From positions 468,787 through 532,786 of the forward strand of contig NZ_CP104964.1 of the NCBI RefSeq assembly GCF_025452235.1: 64,000 nt of DNA. Direction: 5' to 3'. This document shows, one piece after another, positions 8,941-17,396 of this stretch. The stretch is from Devosia neptuniae (lineage in GTDB: Bacteria; Pseudomonadota; Alphaproteobacteria; Rhizobiales; Devosiaceae). The first letter of the stretch is position 1. Every line of letters begins with the position of its first letter. Under the pieces are notes generated by a model. The model saw only the letters and a list, made by a program, of their open reading frames with translations, did not search any database and had not been told where the DNA came from. The position numbers and the translations under genes are program-made.

Positions 8941-9619
8941 GGCCGCCGAAGAACCTACGACGAGTGCATAGGGCATTTCGGACGCAACCTTGTCAATGTC
9001 CGCTCTCGGTAAATTACAACTGTGGCCTCTGTGGCCGACATGGGGTCGGTTTCCAACGGGCTGCTTTCACATGGTGCGGATACTGTTTCCAACCACGAGG
9101 ACTTTGAATGGTGCGTAATCGAGCGACGTCGAAATCCCGCGGGGAAAGCGCTAACATATTCGTGCTCGCAGAAATTTATAGTTGTGTCTCGACCTGTTGT
9201 TGCTAGGATTCAGCTACATCGACTGTTGACTGATTGATGGTGCTTCCGGACGATGCAGGCCAGTTGCCTGCCGTAGAAACGTCCGGCCACCAACGTGCTG
9301 GGCTCTTCTCTATGGAGCACCGCCATGTCAGAAACAAAGTCACTATCCACCCCCTCCCCCGGGGCTTGATCGCTGACGTCAAAAACCTCGCGGCCTGTCC
9401 GGCTGCGGCCGCGAGCACGATTACCAGCATCTTCGGAACGAGAGCCACATCCATCGCTGCCTGGTGCGCAATCCATGCTCGTCAAGACGGCGACGAGCCT
9501 GGCTACCAATTGTGGCTATCGACATTCAAACATCTCAAGGCATCCGACCTCAGCGTCCGACCCTGATATCATCGGGAACGGATTATAGGGCGCAGAGCAA
9601 CGCTATTGATAACGTTGTG
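8941..9619. other. Gap of about 680 bases with no supported gene
   Basis: Several overlapping short frames exist on both strands (for example 9210-9509 minus, 9234-9566 plus), but none has a recognisable domain, a good ribosome site or support from its neighbours. The promoter of the riboswitch transcript (minus) and that of the ABC operon (plus) must lie within this gap or at its edges. Confidence 0.5.
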
Positions 9620-9643
9620 ATATTAATGAGCGAAGCTTAATAT
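9620..9643. promoter_or_regulatory. Candidate operator upstream of the polyamine-type ABC operon
   Basis: A perfect inverted repeat ATATTAA-N10-TTAATAT, followed by TGGA, lies about 60 bases before the first ABC gene. The same architecture (ATATCAA-N10-TTGATAT, then TGGA) recurs at 13548-13575 ahead of the dioxygenase gene. A shared spacer length and shared flank argue for one dimeric regulator controlling both units. The regulator is not identified. Confidence 0.5.
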
Positions 9644-9701
9644 TGGAAGTCTGATCCGTTCCTCGCCACCTTGCCCAGCGCAAGTTCAAGAGGGGAACAT
9701 C

Positions 9702-10742
9702 ATGAAGTCAGCATATCTAGTAGCGTCTGCTGCTCTGCTGTCAGGCGCCACAACAATCGCTCACGGTCAGGAATTGATCGTCAATAGCTATGGCGGCCCA
9801 TACGAGCAGATCATTCAGGACGCCATCATCAAGCCGTTTGAAGAGCAGTACGGCGTTTCGGTGATCTATGATGCGGTGGGGTCCTCGCAGCAGGATTACG
9901 CCAAAATCAAAGCTACCAACGGGCGCCCCGGCTTCGATGTCGTGGTTATGACCGCGTCCCAGTCGCTCGAAGGATGTCGCGAAGGTCTGTTGGAGCCACT
10001 GAGCGTCGAAACCATCCCCAACCTCGCTCACCTCAATGCCGCCGTTAGCGCCGTTGCTGGCGAATGCGGAGCGGTCCACGAGCTGCAATATCTTGCCTTG
10101 CTCTATCGCACCGACATGCTTGAAGAAGCGCCTGTATCCTGGACCGATCTTTTCGACGAGCGCCTCGACAACCGGATTGTTCTGCCCACGTTTGCCAACA
10201 TCATGGCGGCCTTCCTCACCCAGCTGATGTCATCGGTGCATGGTGGGGATATCGACAACAATATCGATCCTGGCTTTGAGGCCATGGCCCGCCTCGCCGC
10301 TCAGTCAATCGGTTTCGAGCAGGCGTCCGCTATTCTCGAAAGCTACATTCAGGACGGCCGGGTCTGGGCAATGCCGTTCTGGGACGGTCGGGCCCAACTG
10401 CTCGTTGATAGTGGCGCGCCCGTCGACTACATCCTCCCCGAGGAAGGCTCGATACCCCTTATTGCCACCCTCAACGTGCCTGTCGGCGCCGACAACAAGG
10501 AACTAGCACTTAAGTTCGTCGACTTCTTTCTCGAAAAGACCAGCCAGGAACGCTGGGTCGAGGGCTACAAAGTTGGCTCCGCCCGCGCCGATATCGAGGT
10601 TAGCGAAGAGGCCAGAGCCCGCAAGATCACAACGCAAGCTGATCTTGACGCACTCCTCCTTCCCGATTTGACTTCGCTTGCCGCCAACCTCTCGACATGG
10701 GGCCAGCGTTGGGAACGCGAAGTCGTTCCGGCCGCGCGGTAG
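9702..10742 (+). CDS. Polyamine-type ABC substrate-binding protein
   Basis: 346 aa. Signal peptide MKSAYLVASAALLSGATTIA ends at HGQ. The mature protein begins ELIVNSYGGPYEQI, a PotD/SBP_bac_8-like opening, and contains NKELALKFVDFFLEKTSQER near the end, the helix usual in this family. AGAGGGG precedes the ATG. It is first in a four-gene importer operon. The family takes up putrescine, spermidine and various amines or organic acids; the ligand here is not determined. Context suggests a nitrogen compound broken down by the downstream enzymes. Confidence 0.88.
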   Translation: MKSAYLVASAALLSGATTIAHGQELIVNSYGGPYEQIIQDAIIKPFEEQYGVSVIYDAVGSSQQDYAKIKATNGRPGFDVVVMTASQSLEGCREGLLEPLSVETIPNLAHLNAAVSAVAGECGAVHELQYLALLYRTDMLEEAPVSWTDLFDERLDNRIVLPTFANIMAAFLTQLMSSVHGGDIDNNIDPGFEAMARLAAQSIGFEQASAILESYIQDGRVWAMPFWDGRAQLLVDSGAPVDYILPEEGSIPLIATLNVPVGADNKELALKFVDFFLEKTSQERWVEGYKVGSARADIEVSEEARARKITTQADLDALLLPDLTSLAANLSTWGQRWEREVVPAAR

Positions 10743-10747
10743 TGGCC

Positions 10748-11629
10748 ATGTCCAGTATCGCGCTCACCGCCGAAGGGGGACGTCCTGTTTGGACGTCCCG
10801 GGCTCGCCAATACCTGCCCCTCCTGCCCCCGACCTTATTGCTTCTGGTGTTCTTCGCCATTCCCATGGGCATGATGGTGGGCCTCAGTTTCCATCCACAG
10901 GGAGGATCGACCGCGTCTCTTGCCAGCTATGAGCGTTTCTTTACCGACGACTTCTCCTTGGCGGGTCTGGGCCGAACAGTTCTTATGTCAGGGCTCGTGG
11001 CGATCTGCGTCACGCTCATGGCCTATCCCGTGGCCTATTTCCTGGCGCGGTCTCGCTCCCGTTGGCGGGCGGTGGTCTTTGCCCTGGCAATCGCCCCAGA
11101 GCTCGCCGGCGTGGTGTTGCGCACCTATGGCTGGCTGATCATTTTAGAAGACCACGGTTTCATAAACAGTGGATTGATGTGGCTCGGTCTTATCTCGGAG
11201 CCCCTGCCCCTGGCCAAAAACATGTTCGGTGTTGTCGTTGGACTGACCCATGTGATCTTGCCGTTCGGCATCCTGTCGTTGCTAACGAGCCTGCAGGGCG
11301 TCGATCAAAACCTCGAAAAATCAGCGCAGATTTTGGGCGCATCGCGCGTCTCCGTGCTTCGCCATATCGTTCTGCCACTGACCGTTCCCGGCATTGTCAG
11401 CTCGATGTTGCTCGCCTTCACCATGTCCGCCAGCGCCTATGCCACCCCAGCCATCCTAGGCGGCGCCGGCTTCAAGGTTCTCGCCACCATGGTCTACGAG
11501 CAGGTCCTTTTTTACATCGACTGGTCCTTTGCCGCGGTCATGGCGAACGTGCTGCTGGTGATGATGCTGATCATCGCCTTTGTCGGCTCACGTCTCGAAA
11601 TGCGCCTGCACAAAAAGCTTCATTTCTAG
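10748..11629 (+). CDS. ABC transporter permease (PotB-like)
   Basis: 293 aa with six or so membrane segments. The EAA-type loop reads ILGASRVSVLRHIVLPLTVP, the cytoplasmic contact for the ATPase. The ATG at 10748, five bases after the binding-protein stop, is preferred over an upstream in-frame GTG-type extension because it keeps a short cytoplasmic N-terminus before the first hydrophobic helix (LLPPTLLLLVFFAIPMGMMV). Confidence 0.9.
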   Translation: MSSIALTAEGGRPVWTSRARQYLPLLPPTLLLLVFFAIPMGMMVGLSFHPQGGSTASLASYERFFTDDFSLAGLGRTVLMSGLVAICVTLMAYPVAYFLARSRSRWRAVVFALAIAPELAGVVLRTYGWLIILEDHGFINSGLMWLGLISEPLPLAKNMFGVVVGLTHVILPFGILSLLTSLQGVDQNLEKSAQILGASRVSVLRHIVLPLTVPGIVSSMLLAFTMSASAYATPAILGGAGFKVLATMVYEQVLFYIDWSFAAVMANVLLVMMLIIAFVGSRLEMRLHKKLHF

Positions 11630-11645
11630 AACCCCGGTGATCGAT

Positions 11646-12449
11646 ATGAACCGAATTGTCTCCGGCCTGTTCTGGGTCTCAATCGCTCTCGTCATGGCGT
11701 TCATCACCCTGCCCCTCATCGTGGTGATGGCGGCTTCACTCAGTCCCAGCTCCAAGGTGACCCTCGTTCCATGGGAGTGGACTGTGCGGTGGTATGGCGA
11801 CCTGATGGCGCGTCGATGGATTGATCCCTTCATCCTCAGCGCCCAAATCGCCATACTCGTGTCCTTGGTCAGTGGGGTACTTGGCCTGCTTGCAGCCTAC
11901 GTCGTGGCCTTTGAAAAGTGCCCCGGTCACGCCACGATCATGTCTTTTCTGCTCTCGCCATTAGCTGTCCCCCAGATCGTCAAAGGCGTGGCGATCGTGT
12001 TGTTCCTGTCTTCGGCCGGGCTCTATCGATGGGTCGGCACGCCAGGTCTGGTCGCGGCGCATATCATCCTGACCCTGCCATTTGCTGTGCGGATGATCGC
12101 CACCGCTATGTTCAATTTCGACAAGAACCTTGACCGGGCCGGCCAGAGCCTGGGTGCAACCAAAGCCCAGCGCATCCGGCACCTGCTGCTCCCCATCATC
12201 AAGCCGGGCGTTTTCTCCGGCATGACCTTTGCCTTCATCATCTCCTTCAACAACATCCCGCTGTCGGTCTTTTTGGTCCGGCCCGGGGAAACCACCCTGC
12301 CCATCACCGTCATTAACTATCTCGAATACAGCCTCGATCCGGTGCTGGCTGCGGTCAATGTCGCCTCGCTGCTTTTCGTGCTGGCGGTGATCTTTGTCTT
12401 TGAAAAAATCGGCGGGTTCTCAGCCCAGATCCATGGAGGAAGCAAATGA
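11646..12449 (+). CDS. ABC transporter permease (PotC-like)
   Basis: 267 aa, six predicted membrane segments. The EAA loop is SLGATKAQRIRHLLLPIIKP. The chosen ATG at 11646 gives the normal PotC start right before the first membrane helix (VSGLFWVSIALVMAFITLPL). Its stop overlaps the ATPase start by four bases (ATGA), so the two are translationally coupled. It pairs with the PotB-like permease to form the channel. Confidence 0.9.
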   Translation: MNRIVSGLFWVSIALVMAFITLPLIVVMAASLSPSSKVTLVPWEWTVRWYGDLMARRWIDPFILSAQIAILVSLVSGVLGLLAAYVVAFEKCPGHATIMSFLLSPLAVPQIVKGVAIVLFLSSAGLYRWVGTPGLVAAHIILTLPFAVRMIATAMFNFDKNLDRAGQSLGATKAQRIRHLLLPIIKPGVFSGMTFAFIISFNNIPLSVFLVRPGETTLPITVINYLEYSLDPVLAAVNVASLLFVLAVIFVFEKIGGFSAQIHGGSK

Positions 12450-13531
12450 GCACCAGCGATATCGAACTGATCAATCTGAGCAAAAACTTTGGCACCAGCC
12501 AGATCGTGCGTGAAATCGACCTGATCGTGCCCCATGGCGAGTTCGTCAGCATCCTGGGACCCTCGGGATGCGGCAAAACCACTACCCTGAACATGATCGC
12601 TGGCTTTATTTCGCCCTCAAGTGGACAGATCAGGATACGAGGTGTCGAACAGTCCGGCGTACCTCCCGAAAAGCGTCAGGTCGGTCTGGTGTTTCAGAAC
12701 TATGCCCTGTTTCCTCATATGACCGTCGCCGAAAATGTGGGTTTCGGCCTCAAGATGCAGGGCAAGAGGCGGGATGAGGTCGATGCTCAAGTCAAAAAGG
12801 CGCTTCAAAGTGTCCGTCTTGAAGGCTTCGAAGACCGCTATCCCAAAGCGCTCTCAGGCGGCCAGCAGCAACGCACCGCCCTGGCCCGGGCTATCGCCCC
12901 TCGCCCATCGCTTCTGCTGTTGGACGAGCCTCTCTCGAACCTAGACCTCAAGCTGCGCGAAACCATGCGTATCGAGCTTAAGGATGTCCAACGCGAGCTG
13001 GGCATTACCTTCGTTTATGTGACCCATGATCAGGAGGAAGCCATGGCCATGTCCGACCGGATCGTGGTCATGCATGAGGGCGTCATTGCTCAGGTTGGAT
13101 CGCCCTCAGAGCTTTACCGCGCGCCACAATCGACCTTCGTCGCCGATTTCATCGGCAAGTCCAACATCTTTGCTGTTACCCCGATCGCCAATGCTGGCGG
13201 CATTCAACGGGTCCGGGTCGCCGAAACCGGACTTGAGCTGCTGGCCGCCTCCCCTGCCCCGGCGTCGTCAGAAATCGCGTTCTGCAGCATTCGGCCTGAA
13301 GCCCTGCGCTGGATCGAAGGGCCGACCCCAACTGAGCGTCCGGCCAACGTGCTGCCGGTCCAGATCATCAAGATCGTCAATCTGGGTGCCTATCTCGAAG
13401 TGTGGTGCCGGCATCAGAGCAATACGATCTTCAAGGCGCTCATCAGTGCTGCTCGCGGCGCCCAACTGGCTACGGACGTCGCGATCGAACTGACCGTCGA
13501 GCCGGCGGCCATAAAGCTCCTCACCCGCTAG
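12446..13531 (+). CDS. ABC transporter ATPase (PotA-like)
   Basis: 361 aa. Walker A GPSGCGKTTTLNMIAGF, Q-loop LVFQNYALFPHM, signature LSGGQQQRTALARAIA, Walker B LLLLDEPLSNLD and H-loop VYVTHDQEEAMAMSD are all intact. A C-terminal TOBE domain (~residues 240-355) is usual in PotA-like importers. It completes the uptake system; 109 bases follow before the dioxygenase gene and hold a second copy of the putative operator. Confidence 0.92.
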   Translation: MSTSDIELINLSKNFGTSQIVREIDLIVPHGEFVSILGPSGCGKTTTLNMIAGFISPSSGQIRIRGVEQSGVPPEKRQVGLVFQNYALFPHMTVAENVGFGLKMQGKRRDEVDAQVKKALQSVRLEGFEDRYPKALSGGQQQRTALARAIAPRPSLLLLDEPLSNLDLKLRETMRIELKDVQRELGITFVYVTHDQEEAMAMSDRIVVMHEGVIAQVGSPSELYRAPQSTFVADFIGKSNIFAVTPIANAGGIQRVRVAETGLELLAASPAPASSEIAFCSIRPEALRWIEGPTPTERPANVLPVQIIKIVNLGAYLEVWCRHQSNTIFKALISAARGAQLATDVAIELTVEPAAIKLLTR

Positions 13532-13547
13532 CTGATTAATAGCAGAA

Positions 13548-13575
13548 CAATATCAATAATGATCCATTGATATTG
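13548..13575. promoter_or_regulatory. Candidate operator upstream of the dioxygenase gene
   Basis: A perfect 9-base inverted repeat CAATATCAA-N10-TTGATATTG followed by GAC lies between the ABC ATPase stop and the dioxygenase start. It matches the site at 9620-9643 in arm sequence and in spacer length. Its presence here suggests that the catabolic genes have their own promoter under the same regulator. Confidence 0.55.
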
Positions 13576-13640
13576 GACGCAGCGGGTTCACTACATCTAT
13601 TTTGTGATTGTCGAGATCATCATCCAGTGGAGGAAAAACG

Positions 13641-14507
13641 ATGCTGACAAAGAACAGAATTACGGCCGTTCAGCACGACAGCAATGTCTGTGCAGACATC
13701 CAAGGCTTCGATTTCAATGACTATACTGCAGACGATATCGCCACCGTCCGCGACTTTTGGCTGCAATATGGAGTCATCAGGTTTCGCGACGCGAATATCA
13801 GCGATCAGCAGCAGGTCGAGTTTTCGGCCCACTTTGGTGAGTTCGTCATTCACCCCAAGCAACTTCAGGAAGGTGGCCATCCCACGCATCCCGAAATCCT
13901 CGTCATCAGCAATGCGATGAAGGACGGTCGGCCCAGTGGTGCGATGGGTAATAGCGAAGCCACTTGGCACACCGATACGTGGTTCTACGAGAAGCCACCG
14001 GCCGGTGCCATTCTGCGGGCGGTGCAGGTGCCGGAAACCGGCGGAGACACCTACTTCCTCTCCACCTACCAAGCCTATGAAACGCTGCCCAACCATCTGC
14101 GCGACGCAGTGGCCAAACGGCAGATTTTCTTCCAGAGCGCTTACGACAAGACAGGTAAGTTGCGCCTGGGCAAGACCAAGCCGACCTCCGAAGATTTCCG
14201 GGAATGGGTCGGCATGGTGCATCCGCTGGTCCGCAAGCACGGCGAAACGGGACGCGATGCCCTCTATCTCGGTGGCACTGCAGAAGGTGCCTGGATCGTC
14301 GGAATGCCCCTCGACGAGAGCACCGATCTCATCGCCCAGCTTTGGGAGCATACGACCACAACCGACGACGTGTTTGTGCAGCAGTGGAATGCCGGCGATA
14401 TCATGATGTGGGACAATCGCTGCACGATGCACCGGCGTGACTCCTTCGATCCGAACTCGATCCGGATCATGCACCGCACCACAACCGCCGGCGAACGGCC
14501 AGTCTAA
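13641..14507 (+). CDS. TauD/TfdA-family Fe(II)/2-oxoglutarate dioxygenase
   Basis: 288 aa. The metal triad is visible: WHTDTWF gives His and Asp, and CTMHRRD gives the distal His; RIMHRTT supplies the Arg for 2-oxoglutarate. The length and the opening segment (VRDFWLQYGVIRFRD) fit the TauD/TfdA family, which hydroxylates taurine, aryloxyacetates and similar acids with decarboxylation of 2-oxoglutarate. AGTGGAGG precedes the ATG. First enzyme of the catabolic set; substrate unknown. Confidence 0.88.
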   Translation: MLTKNRITAVQHDSNVCADIQGFDFNDYTADDIATVRDFWLQYGVIRFRDANISDQQQVEFSAHFGEFVIHPKQLQEGGHPTHPEILVISNAMKDGRPSGAMGNSEATWHTDTWFYEKPPAGAILRAVQVPETGGDTYFLSTYQAYETLPNHLRDAVAKRQIFFQSAYDKTGKLRLGKTKPTSEDFREWVGMVHPLVRKHGETGRDALYLGGTAEGAWIVGMPLDESTDLIAQLWEHTTTTDDVFVQQWNAGDIMMWDNRCTMHRRDSFDPNSIRIMHRTTTAGERPV

Positions 14508-14533
14508 GGCCCTAACCAGGCGGAACATGCAAA

Positions 14534-15187
14534 ATGCCAACATTGTACCGGACGGCGCTCCCTCCTGGACCGCTGGACCAAGACCTCCTTGCGCTGCTTG
14601 CGGATGTCGAAACGGCCACCATTGGTCACTTCGAGTCCTCTGGCTTCATTGCGGCGGACGTCCGCCCGGTATTTCCCGCACGGGCCATGGGCAGAGCCAT
14701 CACCGTGGCCGCCCCGGGTCGGGACGGGCGTGTCATCTATATGGCGATCGACACGCTCGAACCCGGAGATGTGTTGGTCATTTCCAGACTTGAAGGTGAC
14801 GGCCTCGCCTGCGTCGGCGGTGGCGTTACAGCGGCGGCCAAAGCAAAGGGTGCTGCAGCCATCATCGTCGATGGTCCCTGCACGGATCCGACGGAGATCG
14901 CCAGCAACGGTCTGCCCGTTTGGTGTCGTGGCGTCTCTGCCAAAACGACTTCACGACACACCCAGCTTGGAGGCGAGATCAATTTCCCGGTCTCCTGCGG
15001 AGGAACTGTAGTCCTGCCAGGATACTGCGTACTCGCCGATGACAGTGGCATCTACATCGCCGATCCCGCTCGCATGCGCGAAGTTGCCGTCCAGGCGAAA
15101 TCGCGCCAGCAGCGATCACTGGCCGTAAGGCAGCATCTGCTGTCCGGCCATTCCATTTTCGACTTCGATCGCGAGAACAGTCAATGA
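14534..15187 (+). CDS. RraA-family protein (aldolase/decarboxylase-like)
   Basis: 217 aa. The family core is seen as VIYMAIDTLEPGDVLVI, GGGVTAAAKAKGAAAIIVDG and DPTEIASNGLPVW, corresponding to the RraA/HMG-aldolase fold with its G-x-x-Arg/Asp active site. In catabolic operons such proteins act as oxo-acid aldolases or oxaloacetate decarboxylases rather than RNase E inhibitors. It overlaps the next gene by four bases, which indicates co-translation. Exact reaction not determined. Confidence 0.82.
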   Translation: MPTLYRTALPPGPLDQDLLALLADVETATIGHFESSGFIAADVRPVFPARAMGRAITVAAPGRDGRVIYMAIDTLEPGDVLVISRLEGDGLACVGGGVTAAAKAKGAAAIIVDGPCTDPTEIASNGLPVWCRGVSAKTTSRHTQLGGEINFPVSCGGTVVLPGYCVLADDSGIYIADPARMREVAVQAKSRQQRSLAVRQHLLSGHSIFDFDRENSQ

Positions 15188-16056
15188 AACTGGCAATGAT
15201 CCAGATGAATTCCCAACCTGATCGCAGCCACAACCTTCGACAGGCTACTGAGCTGATGCATCGAGCAGTGGCTGCGGAGCGGCCGGATCTGATTGTCCTG
15301 CCGGAGCATTTTGATTGGTCCGGCGGCACAATCGAGCAAAAACTTCTAGCCGCTGACAATCTGCCAAACGGGGAGGCGTATCGCACGATCGCCGAATTTG
15401 CGGCCGAGCACCGTACTTGGGTCCATGCCGGAAGCATGCTGGAGCGCATTCCTGGTGAGGATAAAATCTACAATACGACGGTCGTATTCGATGCATCCGG
15501 GTTGGAAGTTGGGCGCTATCGAAAAATCCACCTCTTCGACATCACCACACCTTCGGGCCGCGTTTATGGAGAATCCGACACGGTCAGGCCGGGTTCAGGT
15601 CTTCTCGTTTATGAGCATTGCGGTCTGCGGATCGGATGCGCGATTTGTTACGATCTGCGATTCTCGAACCTGTTCTGGGAACTTGCGCGCCGCCGCGTCG
15701 ACGTGGTGATCTTGCCGGCCGCCTTTACTGTGGAAACCGGCCGGGACCACTGGGACGTACTCTGCCGCTCACGTGCAATCGAATTTCAGACCTATTTCGT
15801 CGCGTGCGGCCAATGGGGTGCCTATCCATCCGCGGACGGGACGCCGCGGAGCTGCTTCGGCAATTCCCTTGTTTGCGACCCCTGGGGACAGGTGATCACA
15901 AGAGCTTCGGATGGTCCCGGGTGCATCTTCACCGATCTAGAGATCGCTGAGATCGAGAGAGTTCGAAATCTTATTCCGATGGCGTCTCATCGCCAGGTGC
16001 TTTCCAGCTGTGGCGGCTGTCATCGCGCCGAAACATCTCTGCTTTCGCCATCGTGA
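15184..16056 (+). CDS. Carbon-nitrogen hydrolase (nitrilase superfamily)
   Basis: 290 aa with the Glu-Lys-Cys triad in order: LIVLPEHFDW (Glu), GRYRKIHLFD (Lys), GCAICYDLRFSNLFWELA (Cys). This pattern is close to omega-amidases and other amide-cleaving members of the superfamily rather than true nitrilases. It is the last gene in the dioxygenase-RraA-amidase unit and starts inside rraA. It probably releases ammonia from an amide or carbamoyl intermediate. Confidence 0.87.
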   Translation: MKLAMIQMNSQPDRSHNLRQATELMHRAVAAERPDLIVLPEHFDWSGGTIEQKLLAADNLPNGEAYRTIAEFAAEHRTWVHAGSMLERIPGEDKIYNTTVVFDASGLEVGRYRKIHLFDITTPSGRVYGESDTVRPGSGLLVYEHCGLRIGCAICYDLRFSNLFWELARRRVDVVILPAAFTVETGRDHWDVLCRSRAIEFQTYFVACGQWGAYPSADGTPRSCFGNSLVCDPWGQVITRASDGPGCIFTDLEIAEIERVRNLIPMASHRQVLSSCGGCHRAETSLLSPS

Positions 16057-16258
16057 GCCCCCACGCGCAGAAAATTCCCTCCGTTTCGCAAAACCTCGAT
16101 TTCATTGCAGACGACACTTGGTTGGGAATATTTGCCAATCTCTGATGAGCGAGCGACGATGTCCGAACAAAAAACGAACAGCGGGTGAAAAAGTAGCCAT
16201 CACCGTCTCCCTCGATTTGCCCAAAGCTTGGCTTTTTCTAACCGGCTGATCAATGCAT

Positions 16259-16283
16259 CCTCGACAGGTGAGAACCTGCGAGG
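16259..16283 (+). promoter_or_regulatory. Hairpin covering the ribosome site of the next gene
   Basis: CCTCGaCAGGT-GAGA-ACCTGCGAGG can fold into a 10-bp stem with one bulged A and a four-base loop. Its 3' arm contains the AGG of the GAGGGG ribosome site that serves the TTG at 16293. No T-run follows, so it is not a standard terminator. Sequestered ribosome binding is an inference from the fold only. Confidence 0.3.
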
Positions 16284-16292
16284 GGCCAAGCC

Positions 16293-17396
16293 TTGGACCG
16301 CGATCGATCCGCCTTTCCGCCGCTACTGATATCCTCAGCTGATCTCGTACAAGCTGGAATCGCGCTTGATCCAAGGGTACTTCATGATCGGGCCGCCCAG
16401 ATGTGGAGGGACTTTGGCGCCGGCTTGAGTATAGGCAAAAAGTCGGTTCTTCTTCCACCTGAAGCCGAGCTATGGGCGTCAGCCAGCTATGCCACGCTCC
16501 GCGATCAATTCGGGGAGGAGCGCCTTGGCTGGAAGCTCTCCGCTCTTTCAGCAATCGGTCCCAGGCTGGCGAGCGTCAAAATCGTTGGCGCCAATGCCGC
16601 AAACCGGCATTTCGGCCTCGCGCGTTCCTTCTCGACGATCCTGCTTTTGGACAAATTCACCATGCGTCCAATTTGCCTTCTCGAAGGCACCGACATTTCG
16701 GCGGCGCGCACGGCAACCTATGCAACCCTGGCTGCCGAGTCCGTGCTCGCCGAACGCAAAACGATCAATGTCTTTCTCTTTGGCGGCGGCCCGATTGCGC
16801 GCAGCATCGGTTTGGCACTTGGAGCCGTACTGGGCGTTTGCCTCGAAAAACTATGGGTTCGAACGCGATCTCGTCAAACAGCCGAGGCGTTTGCGCGTTC
16901 GCTGCAGCCGAGCGTGGCTCAGGTCGTTCCCGTGACCGATAACACTAAGCTAACTCAGGCTGACCTCATCATAACTGCTTCGAACGCAAAATCCCCGGTT
17001 TTCGCGGCGCACGAAGTGGCTTCAGATTCTGTTGTCCTCCATCTCGCCGGTGACGAAACACCCGCCGAGCACCTGACCCATGTCATGCAGAATGGCACTC
17101 TTGTCTGCGACGACCTTGCCATGGTTAGCGCCCGCAATTCGCAGTCGCTTGCACTCTATTTCTCCCGGCGCGGTTCGACGTTGGAAGCTGAAGGACAGGC
17201 GCTCGGTGTGCGTGATTTTGCCGGCCATGTGGTCGGGCGTGCACCTGGGCGAGGCCCAACCCACATCACCTGCGTTGGATTACCTAGTCTCGACCTCTAC
17301 GTAGCGGAATACATCTACGAGACCTATGTCGCAGCATCTTCGTTGCGAACTTCTATGCACGATTTCCCTGGCAATAGCGCAGCCACCCATGAGTGA
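16293..17396 (+). CDS. Ornithine cyclodeaminase/mu-crystallin family protein
   Basis: 367 aa. Family features are GWKLSALSAIGPRLASVKIV near the N-terminus, LLEGTDISAARTATYATLAA (the conserved A-x-R-T-A-x substrate segment) and a Rossmann motif NVFLFGGGPIARSIGLALG. Members include ornithine cyclodeaminase, amino-acid and imine reductases and opine-type dehydrogenases. The TTG start is supported by GAGGGG seven bases upstream. It overlaps the next gene by eight bases. Confidence 0.82.
   Translation: MDRDRSAFPPLLISSADLVQAGIALDPRVLHDRAAQMWRDFGAGLSIGKKSVLLPPEAELWASASYATLRDQFGEERLGWKLSALSAIGPRLASVKIVGANAANRHFGLARSFSTILLLDKFTMRPICLLEGTDISAARTATYATLAAESVLAERKTINVFLFGGGPIARSIGLALGAVLGVCLEKLWVRTRSRQTAEAFARSLQPSVAQVVPVTDNTKLTQADLIITASNAKSPVFAAHEVASDSVVLHLAGDETPAEHLTHVMQNGTLVCDDLAMVSARNSQSLALYFSRRGSTLEAEGQALGVRDFAGHVVGRAPGRGPTHITCVGLPSLDLYVAEYIYETYVAASSLRTSMHDFPGNSAATHE

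Noticed and set aside
9203..9566. Overlapping ORFs on both strands
   Set aside because: No recognised motif, no clear ribosome site, composition typical of shadow frames in GC-rich DNA.
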